32,846 bases of DNA, taken from NCBI GenBank assembly GCA_029936875.1, contig JAPYRS010000015.1:1-32846 (forward strand), written 5' to 3'. This DNA comes from Alphaproteobacteria bacterium (GTDB taxonomy: Bacteria; Pseudomonadota; Alphaproteobacteria; SHVP01). Positions 9,390-18,373 of this stretch are shown here, piece after piece. The first letter of the stretch is position 1. The number at the start of each line of letters is the position of its first letter. The translations under genes were made by a program, and so were the position numbers. The notes under the pieces were generated by a model. It was not told where the DNA came from. It worked only from the letters and a program-made list of their open reading frames with translations, and did not search any database.

Positions 9390-10250
9390 CTAATGCGCCA
9401 TGAGCACTGGAATTTCCGCATGCTGCAGGACTGCACTGGTCGCTCCGCCAAAAATCAAATGGCGCAACCGGCTATGGGTATAGGCCCCCATCACCAGTAG
9501 ATCGGCGCCGGCATTGCTGGCCTCTTTCATCAGCGCTTTGCCGACTTTGGCCTCGCGACCCTCGACATAGGTCACCGACGCCTCAATACCGTGACATTCA
9601 AAATACTTGATCAAATCCTCGACCGGGACGCCCGATCGTGCGCCCTCCGGCACGACGAGGACGACGACCTTTTCAGCCTCGCCCAGGAACGGTAAGGCCG
9701 ACCCGATCACGCGGGCAACTTCGGCGCTGCCGTTCCAGCCGATCGCAACCGTCTTGCCAAAATCCGGGACCGCCACCGGCGGTGCGACCAGCACCGGACG
9801 CCCTGTCTCAAGCAACGCGATCTCGAGCGTTGTCCGTGCCGCACTATCATCATCGAAAGCACGCCCGGCGACGATTAGATCCGAAAGACGACCGCGAATT
9901 GCGATCAAGTCGTCTTCCCGACCGATGCCGTGACTAAAACTTGCAGCAAACCCGCCAGACGCGCGACCCTCCGTCACGGGGGCCTCAACGGCGGCGCAGG
10001 CTACTTTGAATTGCTCCCGCGCTCTTTCCAAGCGTTCCCCACCTTCACTTTCGACCGCGGACATCACGTCCTGAATCATGTTGCTGGTCATGCCTTCGGC
10101 CATGTAGGCCACTGAATCCCTCGAATCGAGAGAAACATGAAATGCCTCGACGTGCGCATCGAGGTGGCGACCAACGCTGAGTGCTGTTTCGAGTGCCGCT
10201 GTTGCCCCCTCAATTCCACTTAGCGGCGACATAATGACTTGGATTGCCAT
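9390..10250 (-). CDS. Universal stress protein (UspA) family, tandem-domain type
   Basis: 286 aa from MAIQVIMSPL; VAIGWNGSAEVARVIGSALPFL and GADLLVMGAYTHSRLRHLIFGGATSAVLQHAEIPVLMAH. Confidence 0.9.
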   Translation of the reverse strand: MAIQVIMSPLSGIEGATAALETALSVGRHLDAHVEAFHVSLDSRDSVAYMAEGMTSNMIQDVMSAVESEGGERLERAREQFKVACAAVEAPVTEGRASGGFAASFSHGIGREDDLIAIRGRLSDLIVAGRAFDDDSAARTTLEIALLETGRPVLVAPPVAVPDFGKTVAIGWNGSAEVARVIGSALPFLGEAEKVVVLVVPEGARSGVPVEDLIKYFECHGIEASVTYVEGREAKVGKALMKEASNAGADLLVMGAYTHSRLRHLIFGGATSAVLQHAEIPVLMAH

Positions 10251-10423
10251 GGGAAGCCTCCGGGTAATATTCGGAACCATTCTTGTGCGGGACTTTGACC
10301 CACACCACACCATTAACGGTGATAAATGTACGCAGTTTTTCGGCGCGCGGACATCCCGTTTTCAAAAAAAATTCAGTCGATTTTCGCTTGATTATTTTCA
10401 GGGTCCGGCAGGGCCTTTGCGCC

Positions 10424-11353
10424 CTAATCGAAATCCTGGTGTGTTTCCACAATGCCCTCAGGATCTTGATGGATGATGACTTCGGCTTCCGGGAAGACAC
10501 TCCGAATGAGTGCTTCCACTTCGTCAGCAATTTCGTGGGCCCGCTGCAGCGGCATTTGTGCATCGAGTTCCAGATGCATCTGAATAAACGTGTCGGTCCC
10601 CGATTTTCGCGTCCGAAGATCGTGCATATTTCGCACATCTGCATGAGACATCACGATGTCCTGAATCTGAGTACGAACTTCTTCAGGAAATTCGCGGTCC
10701 ATCAACGCGTCAAAAGCGATCCGAAATATTTTCCAGGCGCTCGCCATGACAATGCCCGCAATAAGAATTGCGATTATTGGATCGGCAATTTGCCAACCGA
10801 GCCAGAACGAGAGCACCAACGCCAAGATGACACCGAGGTTCAGGAAAATATCGCTGCGGTAATGGAGCGAGTCAGCCGCAATCGCGACAGAGCCGGTCTG
10901 GCGCACCACATGGCGCTGAAAAACAACCAGGCCAAAGGTCAAGACAACCGAGAACACCAGCACCGCGACGCCGATCGGTCCATTTTCAATTTCCTGTGGC
11001 CGAACCACGCGTTGCAGCGATTCAAATACCAAAAAGACGCCAGAGCCACCGATGAACGCGGCTTGGGCAAGACCGGCCAGCGACTCCGCTTTGCCATGAC
11101 CAAACCGGTGCTCCGCATCGGCCGGCTGCAATGCATGACGTACGGCAATCAAATTGACCGCAGAGGCAAGCACATCCAGAACTGAATCAATCAGCGCGCT
11201 TAGCATGGCGACTGAGTCGGTCAGCCAGAACGCAAACAACTTCGCAACGATCAGTGTGGCCGCAACCGACACCGAGGCGTATGTCGCCATACGCATAAGC
11301 TTCGCGTGGTTCGGATCGCGCCCACCCAAAGTACTATTCATCGTTGCCACCAA
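10424..11353 (-). CDS. Cation diffusion facilitator (CDF) family metal transporter
   Basis: 309 aa; LSALIDSVLDVLASAVNL, HRFGHGKAESLAGLAQ, ADSLHYRSDIFLNLGV and a C-terminal CDF dimerisation domain. Confidence 0.93.
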   Translation of the reverse strand: MVATMNSTLGGRDPNHAKLMRMATYASVSVAATLIVAKLFAFWLTDSVAMLSALIDSVLDVLASAVNLIAVRHALQPADAEHRFGHGKAESLAGLAQAAFIGGSGVFLVFESLQRVVRPQEIENGPIGVAVLVFSVVLTFGLVVFQRHVVRQTGSVAIAADSLHYRSDIFLNLGVILALVLSFWLGWQIADPIIAILIAGIVMASAWKIFRIAFDALMDREFPEEVRTQIQDIVMSHADVRNMHDLRTRKSGTDTFIQMHLELDAQMPLQRAHEIADEVEALIRSVFPEAEVIIHQDPEGIVETHQDFD

Positions 11354-11434
11354 AACATTCCAGGGACGGCATGAGTATGGTTTTCATGGTCGTGACCAGC
11401 TTGTTCATGGTCAACATGTTAATGGCGAACGCGG

Positions 11435-12019
11435 TCATGGAAAAAGCCGCCGTGACTGCCAACCATCTCCATCGCGTGAATATTCAATACGCTCGTGAAG
11501 GCGAAAGGGCTTTTCCCGCCAGAACTCGATGAGACTTGGCCGCACCCGGTACCCGGACCAAAAATCCGGGCGTGGAATTTTCCTGAGTCCGAAGCGGGCG
11601 ACAGATTTCGCGACCATTTTTTCGAGATCAAATCGAGTGGCCATTGGTGCCGACTGCTTTGATGCCCAGGCTCCGATCTGGCTGTCTCTCGCGCGCGAAG
11701 CAAAATACGCGTCGGCTTCTTCGCTGGAGACCGGTTCGACGTCGCCGTCGATTCGCACCTGCCGCAGCAAGCTTTTCCAGTAAAAGCAGAGCGAGGCCTT
11801 GGGATTTTCAGCGAGGTCCCTGCCCTTGCGGCTCTCGAGGTTCGAATAAAAAACAAATCCTCGATCATCCACCCCCTTGAGCAAGACCATGCGGGCGGAG
11901 GGTCGGCCCTGTTTGTCCGCCGTCGCAAGAGAACAAGCGGTGGGATTTACCGGCTCCGATTTTTCGGCCTCAGCCAACCAGGTCTGAAAATGTGCGATCG
12001 GGTCTGTTTGTTCGGCCAT
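11435..12019 (-). CDS. pdxH: Pyridoxamine 5'-phosphate oxidase
   Basis: 194 aa from [75 protein letters not shown]...RLFP. Confidence 0.95.
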   Translation of the reverse strand: MAEQTDPIAHFQTWLAEAEKSEPVNPTACSLATADKQGRPSARMVLLKGVDDRGFVFYSNLESRKGRDLAENPKASLCFYWKSLLRQVRIDGDVEPVSSEEADAYFASRARDSQIGAWASKQSAPMATRFDLEKMVAKSVARFGLRKIPRPDFWSGYRVRPSLIEFWREKPFRLHERIEYSRDGDGWQSRRLFP

Positions 12020-12140
12020 TAGATTCAGTCGTGTTCGCGCCGGATAGGACGGCAGGGTTCGATTTGATGAGCAAACGGCCCACTTCAGCTCACCTGAAGG
12101 CAATTCCTGGATTAAATCCCCCAAATTGCGCTGGATTTCG

Positions 12141-12169
12141 TTGCTCGCCTCCGGCTCCGTTTCTATATA
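12141..12169 (+). promoter_or_regulatory. Putative promoter of the glycine-zipper protein: TTGCTC-N17-TATATA
   Basis: -35 12141-12146, -10 12164-12169 in the divergent pdxH/lipoprotein intergenic region. Confidence 0.45.
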
Positions 12170-12190
12170 CTAGGCGTAGCGGACGGAGCC
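12153..12190. repeat. Inverted repeat GGCTCCGT-N22-ACGGAGCC bracketing the predicted -10
   Basis: Perfect 8-bp arms at 12153-12160 and 12183-12190. Confidence 0.85.
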
Positions 12191-12251
12191 AATCAGAGTT
12201 CCGCGGCTAGACCGGGGACGCTCGTATCCATCCTGACGTGAGGATCGTCGC

Positions 12252-12722
12252 ATGAACATCAGAATTTGGGCCGTTGCTGCCCTCGCATTTACCCTAACCG
12301 CATGTGAGGGCATGTCGGAGCGGGAGTTTTTTGGAACCATCCTGGGCGGCGCTGCAGGCGCGGCCGTTGGAGCCCAGGTCGGTGACGGCCAAGGCCAACT
12401 AGCCGCAGTTGCTGCCGGCGCTGTGATCGGCGCCTTGATCGGCGGCGATATTGGCCGCCAACTTGATCGGGCGGACAGGCAATATATGGAAAATACCGCC
12501 CAGACTTCGCTTGAGTCTGATCCCGCCGGAACGTCGCGGGAGTGGAGCAATCCAGACAGCGGAAATGCCGGGACCATCACCCCGTCTCGCGCCTACAAAA
12601 AAGACAGCGGCCAATATTGCCGTGAGTATCAGCAAACTGTGACCGTTGGCGGAGAAGAACAGCAAGCCTACGGGACGGCCTGCCGACAGGACGACGGGAC
12701 CTGGCAGATCGTGAGTAACTAA
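12252..12722 (+). CDS. Glycine-zipper 2TM-domain lipoprotein (surface antigen-like)
   Basis: 156 aa; signal/lipobox-like AALAFTLTACEG; GTILGGAAGAAVGAQVGDGQGQLAAVAAGAVIGALIGGDIGRQLD. Confidence 0.85.
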   Translation: MNIRIWAVAALAFTLTACEGMSEREFFGTILGGAAGAAVGAQVGDGQGQLAAVAAGAVIGALIGGDIGRQLDRADRQYMENTAQTSLESDPAGTSREWSNPDSGNAGTITPSRAYKKDSGQYCREYQQTVTVGGEEQQAYGTACRQDDGTWQIVSN

Positions 12723-12761
12723 ATTGACGGCATCCCGGGACAGCGAGCTTGGGGAAATCGT

Positions 12762-13901
12762 GTGCGAATGAAGTTAGTGGCAAATAAATTTCGTTGGTGC
12801 AGTGTCCCCTCGCTTGCGCTTGCAGCGGTTCTCTTTTTCGCCGCTGCCCCCGCGTATGCCGATTTTGAAAACGGCATCACCGCCTACGATTCAGGCGATT
12901 ACGTGACGGCCTACAATGCGTGGTTACCGCTTGCCCGTCGCGGGGATCCGGCAGCGCAACGAAACATTGGCCATCTTTACCGTATGGGTCTTGGTGTACC
13001 TCAGGATTTTGTCGTCGCGTTGAATTGGTATCGTCAGGCCGCTGAAATGGGATTGGCGCGGGCGCAGGCGAACCTCGCCAACATGTACTTGCGGGGTCAG
13101 GGAACCGATACCAGCATGAAGAAGGCCATTCAGTGGTTTCATCGTGCGGCCGTTCGCGGACACGTCATTTCGCAATTTAATCTCGGCCTGATGTACGAAA
13201 AGGGCCTTGGTGTCGAGCGCGATATGTCGATGGCGATGGGTTGGTTCCATCTTGCGGCCAAGGCCAATCACCCAAGAGCAAACGAGTTTCTCGCCCCGAT
13301 CACGGCGAGGGGTGAAATTCCGGCCGATGTCGATTCGCTGCGGCTCGATCCCTTTGGCGAGGAAAAACCGAAACCGGTCGGAGAAACCAAACCGATCCCG
13401 GTTGAACCGGCACGTGCGGAAACAGCAGCCGCACCTGTGGCCGCAGAGCCTGAGGAAGAGGAAGAACAAACCCCAGTTTCCACCGCGTCGAGGCCGGCGC
13501 CGCAACCGGCACCTGTAGAACCCGCTAAAGAAACCGAGGTCGCGGCGCTTCCACAAGCAGAAGACGAGGAAACCCCTGAATCGACAGTCCTGTTGGGCGC
13601 TGAAGCCGTCGAATCGGGACTGGTCGCCTACCGGGAAAAAAATTACGCCGCCGCCCTGCGAATTTGGTTTCCGGCCGCACGCGCCGGTGATGCGGAGGCG
13701 CAATTCTTTGTCGGCGGCCTCTATATGGATGGATCGGGTGTCGACGAGGATGTCGTCAAAGCGCACGCCTGGTGGCGGGTCGCGGCCGAGCAGAACCACA
13801 CAAAAGCCAAGGAATTTCTTGAGGTGCTCAGGTCGATCATGACCGAAGACCAACGCAATAAAGCCGCCGAGCTTAGTCCGACATTGGTTGCCGACCGATA
13901 A
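12762..13901 (+). CDS. Exported Sel1-like (TPR/SLR) repeat protein with Pro/Glu-rich central linker
   Basis: Signal-like N-terminus; repeats such as AQRNIGHLYRMGLGVPQDFVVALNWYRQAAEMG and AQFFVGGLYMDGSGVDEDVVKAHAWWRVAAEQ. Confidence 0.88.
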   Translation: MRMKLVANKFRWCSVPSLALAAVLFFAAAPAYADFENGITAYDSGDYVTAYNAWLPLARRGDPAAQRNIGHLYRMGLGVPQDFVVALNWYRQAAEMGLARAQANLANMYLRGQGTDTSMKKAIQWFHRAAVRGHVISQFNLGLMYEKGLGVERDMSMAMGWFHLAAKANHPRANEFLAPITARGEIPADVDSLRLDPFGEEKPKPVGETKPIPVEPARAETAAAPVAAEPEEEEEQTPVSTASRPAPQPAPVEPAKETEVAALPQAEDEETPESTVLLGAEAVESGLVAYREKNYAAALRIWFPAARAGDAEAQFFVGGLYMDGSGVDEDVVKAHAWWRVAAEQNHTKAKEFLEVLRSIMTEDQRNKAAELSPTLVADR

Positions 13902-13973
13902 TCCGATCCATGGCGGTTACATATTTTTTACTCGCGCGTAATCGTTCCCGCTTACCAGTCAGATCATTGATCG

Positions 13974-14885
13974 ATGGACCCGTATAAAGCGCTCGGCGTC
14001 AGTCGCGATGCGAGCGACAGCGCCATCAAACAGGCCTACCGCAAACTTGCTAAAGAGGCGCACCCGGACGTGAACCCGGGCGATGCGAGCGTCGCCGAAA
14101 AGTTCAAGAGCGTCACGGCCGCCTACGACCTTCTCGGCGACAAGAAAAAACGACAGCGCTTTGACAATGGCGAGATCGATTCGGATGGCCGAGACCGTGC
14201 GCCGCAATTCCGCCATCAACGCGCCGGTGCAGGGGCCGGACAACCGTTCGAATTTGGTGGCTTCGGCGGCTTTGGCGGATTTGGTGATACCGAAGGATTG
14301 TTCGCGCGGTTCTTCACGGACCGCCAGGCGGCGCCGCAAAAGAAGACCGGCACGAACCGGACCTACCCGGTGAACATTTCCTTCCTCGACGCCGCGCGAG
14401 GCACGAAGCCAGAGATAACCCTGGCGGCGGGGAAAAAGCTGAAAATAAACATCCCGGCGGGAATTGACGAAGGCCAGTCGATTCGCCTCAAAAATCAGGG
14501 CGAACCCGGCATTCAGGGCGGGCCTAACGGGGACGTGATTCTAAAAGTTCATATCGTGCCGCATCCCTATTTCACGCGAAACGGCGACAACATATATGTC
14601 GACGTGCCGGTCACACTTGCCGAGGCGGTGGGCGGCGCGAAAATCGAAGTTCCGACCATCGACGGCGCAGTCACGGTTTCGATTCCAAAAAAGTCCAATA
14701 GCGGCAACGTCCTTCGCCTGAAAGGGCGCGGCATCAAATTGGCGAAGTCGAAGCAGCGCGGCGATCAGTTCATTAAACTGGTCGTCACCCTGTCAGGCCA
14801 AACCGATGCCGAGTTCGAGCGCTTTGCAAGTGAATGGGAAGGGGACCATCCTTATGACGTGCGCAGCTCATTCTCTGAATCGTAA
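13974..14885 (+). CDS. DnaJ-like (CbpA-type) co-chaperone: J domain plus DnaJ C-terminal domain, no zinc finger
   Basis: MDPYKALGVSRDASDSAIKQAYRKLAKEAHPDVNPG (HPD), FGGFGGFGGFG linker, C-terminal beta-sandwich motifs. Confidence 0.92.
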   Translation: MDPYKALGVSRDASDSAIKQAYRKLAKEAHPDVNPGDASVAEKFKSVTAAYDLLGDKKKRQRFDNGEIDSDGRDRAPQFRHQRAGAGAGQPFEFGGFGGFGGFGDTEGLFARFFTDRQAAPQKKTGTNRTYPVNISFLDAARGTKPEITLAAGKKLKINIPAGIDEGQSIRLKNQGEPGIQGGPNGDVILKVHIVPHPYFTRNGDNIYVDVPVTLAEAVGGAKIEVPTIDGAVTVSIPKKSNSGNVLRLKGRGIKLAKSKQRGDQFIKLVVTLSGQTDAEFERFASEWEGDHPYDVRSSFSES

Positions 14886-14962
14886 CGCCCAATTGAGTGG
14901 CGGCGTTGACTCCCGGGCCACGCAATTTGGCGGGTTTCGTTCTTTCGTGTACGGTGTGCGTT

Positions 14963-14984
14963 GCCCGGTTTCCGGGCATTTTCA
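14963..14984 (+). terminator. Rho-independent-terminator-like hairpin TGCCCGG-TTT-CCGGGCA-TTTTC between dnaJ-like gene and fabI
   Basis: Perfect 7-bp GC-rich stem, 3-nt loop, immediate short T tract. Confidence 0.55.
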
Positions 14985-15011
14985 ATTGAAAAACCCGATG
15001 CGGAGCGACCG

Positions 15012-15824
15012 ATGACCGAAGCGGCCCCTTTGATGGCAGGAAAAAAGGGACTCGTGATGGGTGTCGCCAACGAGCGATCGTTGGCTTGGGGAGTGGCCCG
15101 CACGCTTGTCGAACACGGTGCCGAAGTCGGCTTCACCTACCAGGGCGAGGCGCTGGGTCGGCGTGTCACGCCATTGGCCGAATCGGTTGGATCCGATTTT
15201 GTTGTTGAATGCGACGTCTCCAGCGAATCGAGCCTCGCCGCTACTTTTGAGGCCGTCCGCGATAAATGGCAGGAACTGGATTTCGTGGTTCACGCCATCG
15301 CGTTTTCCGACAAGGATGAGCTCAAGGGTCGATACATCGACACGACGGCGGGCAACTTTGCCCGGACCATGGACATCTCGTGTTACTCCTTCACCGCGGT
15401 ATGCCGGCATGCCGAACCGTTGATGACAGAGGGCGGAAGCTTCTTGACGCTAACTTATTACGGCGCCGAAAAGGTCGTACCCCATTACAACGTGATGGGC
15501 GTCGCCAAAGCCGCGCTTGAGGCCAGCGTTCGGTACCTTTCGGTCGATCTCGGTAAAAATGGACTTCGCGTGAACGCAATTTCGGCTGGGCCGATCAAGA
15601 CGTTGGCCGCGTCCGGCATCGGCGACTTTCGCTATATCCTGAAATGGAATGAGTATAATTCGCCAATGCGCCGCAATACGACCATTGATGAAGTTGGCGG
15701 CGCCGGCTTGTACCTTCTCAGTAGTCTCGCCCAGGGCGTGACCGGCGAAGTGCATCATGTCGATTCGGGCTATCATGTTATCGGCATGAAAATTCCGGAC
15801 GCGCCGGATATTTCAACCGTTTAG
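15012..15824 (+). CDS. fabI: Enoyl-[acyl-carrier-protein] reductase (NADH)
   Basis: 270 aa from [61 protein letters not shown]. Confidence 0.96.
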   Translation: MTEAAPLMAGKKGLVMGVANERSLAWGVARTLVEHGAEVGFTYQGEALGRRVTPLAESVGSDFVVECDVSSESSLAATFEAVRDKWQELDFVVHAIAFSDKDELKGRYIDTTAGNFARTMDISCYSFTAVCRHAEPLMTEGGSFLTLTYYGAEKVVPHYNVMGVAKAALEASVRYLSVDLGKNGLRVNAISAGPIKTLAASGIGDFRYILKWNEYNSPMRRNTTIDEVGGAGLYLLSSLAQGVTGEVHHVDSGYHVIGMKIPDAPDISTV

Positions 15825-15882
15825 AATTACCAACTGGCGCGAAGGCGTCGTCGAACTAAACGGCGCAAAGGCGCCAAAAATA

Positions 15883-16953
15883 ATGTCGCACAATACATTT
15901 GGACACCTGTTTCGGGTCACAACCTGGGGCGAAAGTCACGGTCCAGCAATTGGCTGCGTCGTCGATGGGACGCCGCCAGGCATTCCGCTGTCAGAAGCCG
16001 ACATTCAACCCTGGCTCGATCTGCGGCGACCGGGTCAATCACGCTTCACGACCCAGCGCAAAGAATCGGACACCGTCAAGATTCTATCGGGCGTGTTTGA
16101 AGGGAAGACCACCGGCACACCGATCCAGCTTCAGATCGAAAATACCGATCAGCGCGGGCGGGATTATGACGACATCAAAGACAAGTACCGCCCCGGTCAC
16201 GCCGACTATACCTACGACGTCAAATACGGCTTTCGCGATTACCGCGGCGGTGGCCGCCAGTCTGCGCGGGAGACGGCGACACGCGTCGCCGCCGGCGCAA
16301 TCGCCCGCAAGATATTAGGCGACGACGTGGTTATTCGCGGCGCCCTGATTCAGGTCGGGCCTCACGAGGTTGATCGCAACAATTGGGATTGGGACGAGGT
16401 TTCCAATAATCCGCTTTGGTGCCCCGATGCGCACGCCGCCAAACAATGGGAAGAATTTCTCGACCAGGTTCGCAAGGACGGATCGTCAACCGGCGCGATT
16501 ATCGAAATTGTTGCGTCCGGTGTAACCGCCGGGCTTGGTGCGCCGATTTACGGGAAACTCGACGGCGATCTCGCGGCCGCAATGATGAGCATCAATGCCG
16601 TCAAAGGCGTTGAAATTGGCGCGGGCTTTCAGGCGGCCACCCTTTCTGGCGAGGAAAATTCCGATGAAATGCGCATGGAAAACGGTAACGTCACGTTTAT
16701 TTCCAACAATGCTGGCGGCATTTTGGGTGGCATTTCGACCGGCCAAGATGTGATCGTTCGCTTCGCCGTCAAACCGACGTCTTCGATTTTGACGCCGCGC
16801 AAGACTGTGACCAAGGCCGGTGAGAACGACGAAATTGTCACCAAGGGACGCCACGACCCGTGTGTCGGCATTCGCGCCGTGCCCATCGGCGAAGCAATGA
16901 TGGCTTGCGTGTTGGCAGACCACGTGATGCGCCACCGCGGCCAAATGGGTTAA
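15883..16953 (+). CDS. aroC: Chorismate synthase
   Basis: 356 aa; [76 protein letters not shown]. Confidence 0.98.
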   Translation: MSHNTFGHLFRVTTWGESHGPAIGCVVDGTPPGIPLSEADIQPWLDLRRPGQSRFTTQRKESDTVKILSGVFEGKTTGTPIQLQIENTDQRGRDYDDIKDKYRPGHADYTYDVKYGFRDYRGGGRQSARETATRVAAGAIARKILGDDVVIRGALIQVGPHEVDRNNWDWDEVSNNPLWCPDAHAAKQWEEFLDQVRKDGSSTGAIIEIVASGVTAGLGAPIYGKLDGDLAAAMMSINAVKGVEIGAGFQAATLSGEENSDEMRMENGNVTFISNNAGGILGGISTGQDVIVRFAVKPTSSILTPRKTVTKAGENDEIVTKGRHDPCVGIRAVPIGEAMMACVLADHVMRHRGQMG

Positions 16954-16981
16954 GCGCAACCATATTTTTGAGAGGGCTACC

Positions 16982-17554
16982 ATGTCGCAGCCAAAACATC
17001 TCACGGCGCTTGGGTTACATGAGCCCGAAACACTCGACGACGATCTCAAGACCTATTACCAAAAGTGTGAAGACAAGCTCGGCATGGTCCCGAACGTGAT
17101 TCGCGCCTACTCGTGGAATCAAAAAAAATTGCGGGCATTCATCGCCTTTTACAACGAGATCATGCTCGGCGATTCAGGCCTCAGCAAACTGGAACGGGAG
17201 ATGATTGCCGTCGTCGTCTCTTCGACAAATCACTGTTTCTATTGTTTGGTCGCCCACGGCGCCGCCGTCCGCAACATGTCCAAAGACCCCATTCTCGGTG
17301 AATTGCTGGTGATGAACTACCGCAACGCCGAACTCAACCCCCGCCATCGCGCGATGCTGGATTTCGTCGCAAAACTTTCCGAGACGCCGAACAAAGTCGG
17401 TGAACCGGATCGGGACGTGCTGCGCAAACAGAAATTTTCGGAAGCCGACATTTGGGATATTTGTGAGGTCGCCGGGTTATTCGCCATGTCCAACCGGCTC
17501 TCGTCCGGCGTCGACATGATGCCAAACCCCGAATACCACGCGGCCGCGCGGTAA
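16982..17554 (+). CDS. AhpD-like peroxidase-related / carboxymuconolactone decarboxylase-family protein
   Basis: 190 aa; SSTNHCFYCLVAHGAAVR (CxxC...H) motif. Confidence 0.88.
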   Translation: MSQPKHLTALGLHEPETLDDDLKTYYQKCEDKLGMVPNVIRAYSWNQKKLRAFIAFYNEIMLGDSGLSKLEREMIAVVVSSTNHCFYCLVAHGAAVRNMSKDPILGELLVMNYRNAELNPRHRAMLDFVAKLSETPNKVGEPDRDVLRKQKFSEADIWDICEVAGLFAMSNRLSSGVDMMPNPEYHAAAR

Positions 17555-17575
17555 GTCTCAGTCGCGCCGTAACAC

Positions 17576-18358
17576 TTAGTCGCGAAGGGCGGCGATCAGG
17601 AATTCCTTGTTTCCTTTGGCGCCAGTGATCGGACTTGTCGCGATCCCGAGCACCCGCCAGCAACCATTATTTTCGAGCCAGGCTTTGATGCGGTCGCAGA
17701 CTTCCTTGTGCAGCTCCGGATCTCGAACGATACCGCCCTTCCCCACGCGCGCCGGTCCAACTTCAAATTGAGGTTTGATCAGCGCAATAAGGTGCGCACC
17801 GGGTGCCGCCAGCGAAAGGGCCGCTGGCAGGACGGTCTCAAGTCCGATGAAACTGGCGTCGCAAGTTATGACGTCGAGGGGCTCCGGTATTTCCGCGGAC
17901 GTCAGGTTTCGCGCGTTAAACTTTTCCCGAACGACGACGCGGTCGTCCTGGCGAAGGTTCCAGTCGAGCTGACCCGTCCCGACGTCGACGGCGTAGACTT
18001 TTGTTGCGCCTCTCGTGAGCAGGACATCGGTAAATCCGCCGGTCGATGAACCAACATCGAGGGCCACTCGATTGGTGACATCAATTTGAAATTCATCCAA
18101 CGCGTGATCAAGTTTCACACCGCCGCGAGAGACCCACGGATGGTCGGAACCGCGAATTTCGATCGGCAAATCAGCCGCGACCGTGGAACCCGGTTTATCG
18201 AGACGGCGCTCCCCAGTGTAGACGCGCCCGGCCATGATGATCGCCTGGGCGCGCGTTCTCGATTCCGCCAGGCCCCGATCAACCAGCACCGAATCCAGTC
18301 GGACTTTTCCAGATTTGGACGGTTCTTGGCTTTGGCGCTGGTCCTGATCGCCCGGCAT
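17576..18358 (-). CDS. tlyA: TlyA family rRNA (cytidine-2'-O)-methyltransferase/hemolysin
   Basis: N-terminal S4 domain (RLDSVLVDRGLAESRTRAQAIIMAGRVYT) plus ALDVGSSTGGFTDVLLTRGATKVYAVDVGTGQLDW. Confidence 0.93.
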   Translation of the reverse strand: MPGDQDQRQSQEPSKSGKVRLDSVLVDRGLAESRTRAQAIIMAGRVYTGERRLDKPGSTVAADLPIEIRGSDHPWVSRGGVKLDHALDEFQIDVTNRVALDVGSSTGGFTDVLLTRGATKVYAVDVGTGQLDWNLRQDDRVVVREKFNARNLTSAEIPEPLDVITCDASFIGLETVLPAALSLAAPGAHLIALIKPQFEVGPARVGKGGIVRDPELHKEVCDRIKAWLENNGCWRVLGIATSPITGAKGNKEFLIAALRD

Positions 18359-18373
18359 GGGACGGATCGATTT

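Noticed and set aside
10210-10644. 144-aa minus-strand ORF across the usp/CDF intergenic region
   Set aside because: Overlaps both neighbouring genes and has no family-like motifs.
10283-11185. 300-aa plus-strand ORF antisense to the CDF transporter
   Set aside because: Overlaps a clear CDF gene; no domain signature.
12924-13853. 309-aa minus-strand ORF antisense to the Sel1 protein
   Set aside because: Shadow ORF; low-complexity F/R/G-rich translation of the antisense of the Pro/Glu linker, no recognisable domain.
15012-15824. Ala at the FabI position equivalent to E. coli Gly93 (HAIAF) as a triclosan-resistance signature
   Set aside because: Ala at this position is natural in triclosan-sensitive FabIs such as that of Staphylococcus aureus (SIAF), so it is not evidence of resistance.
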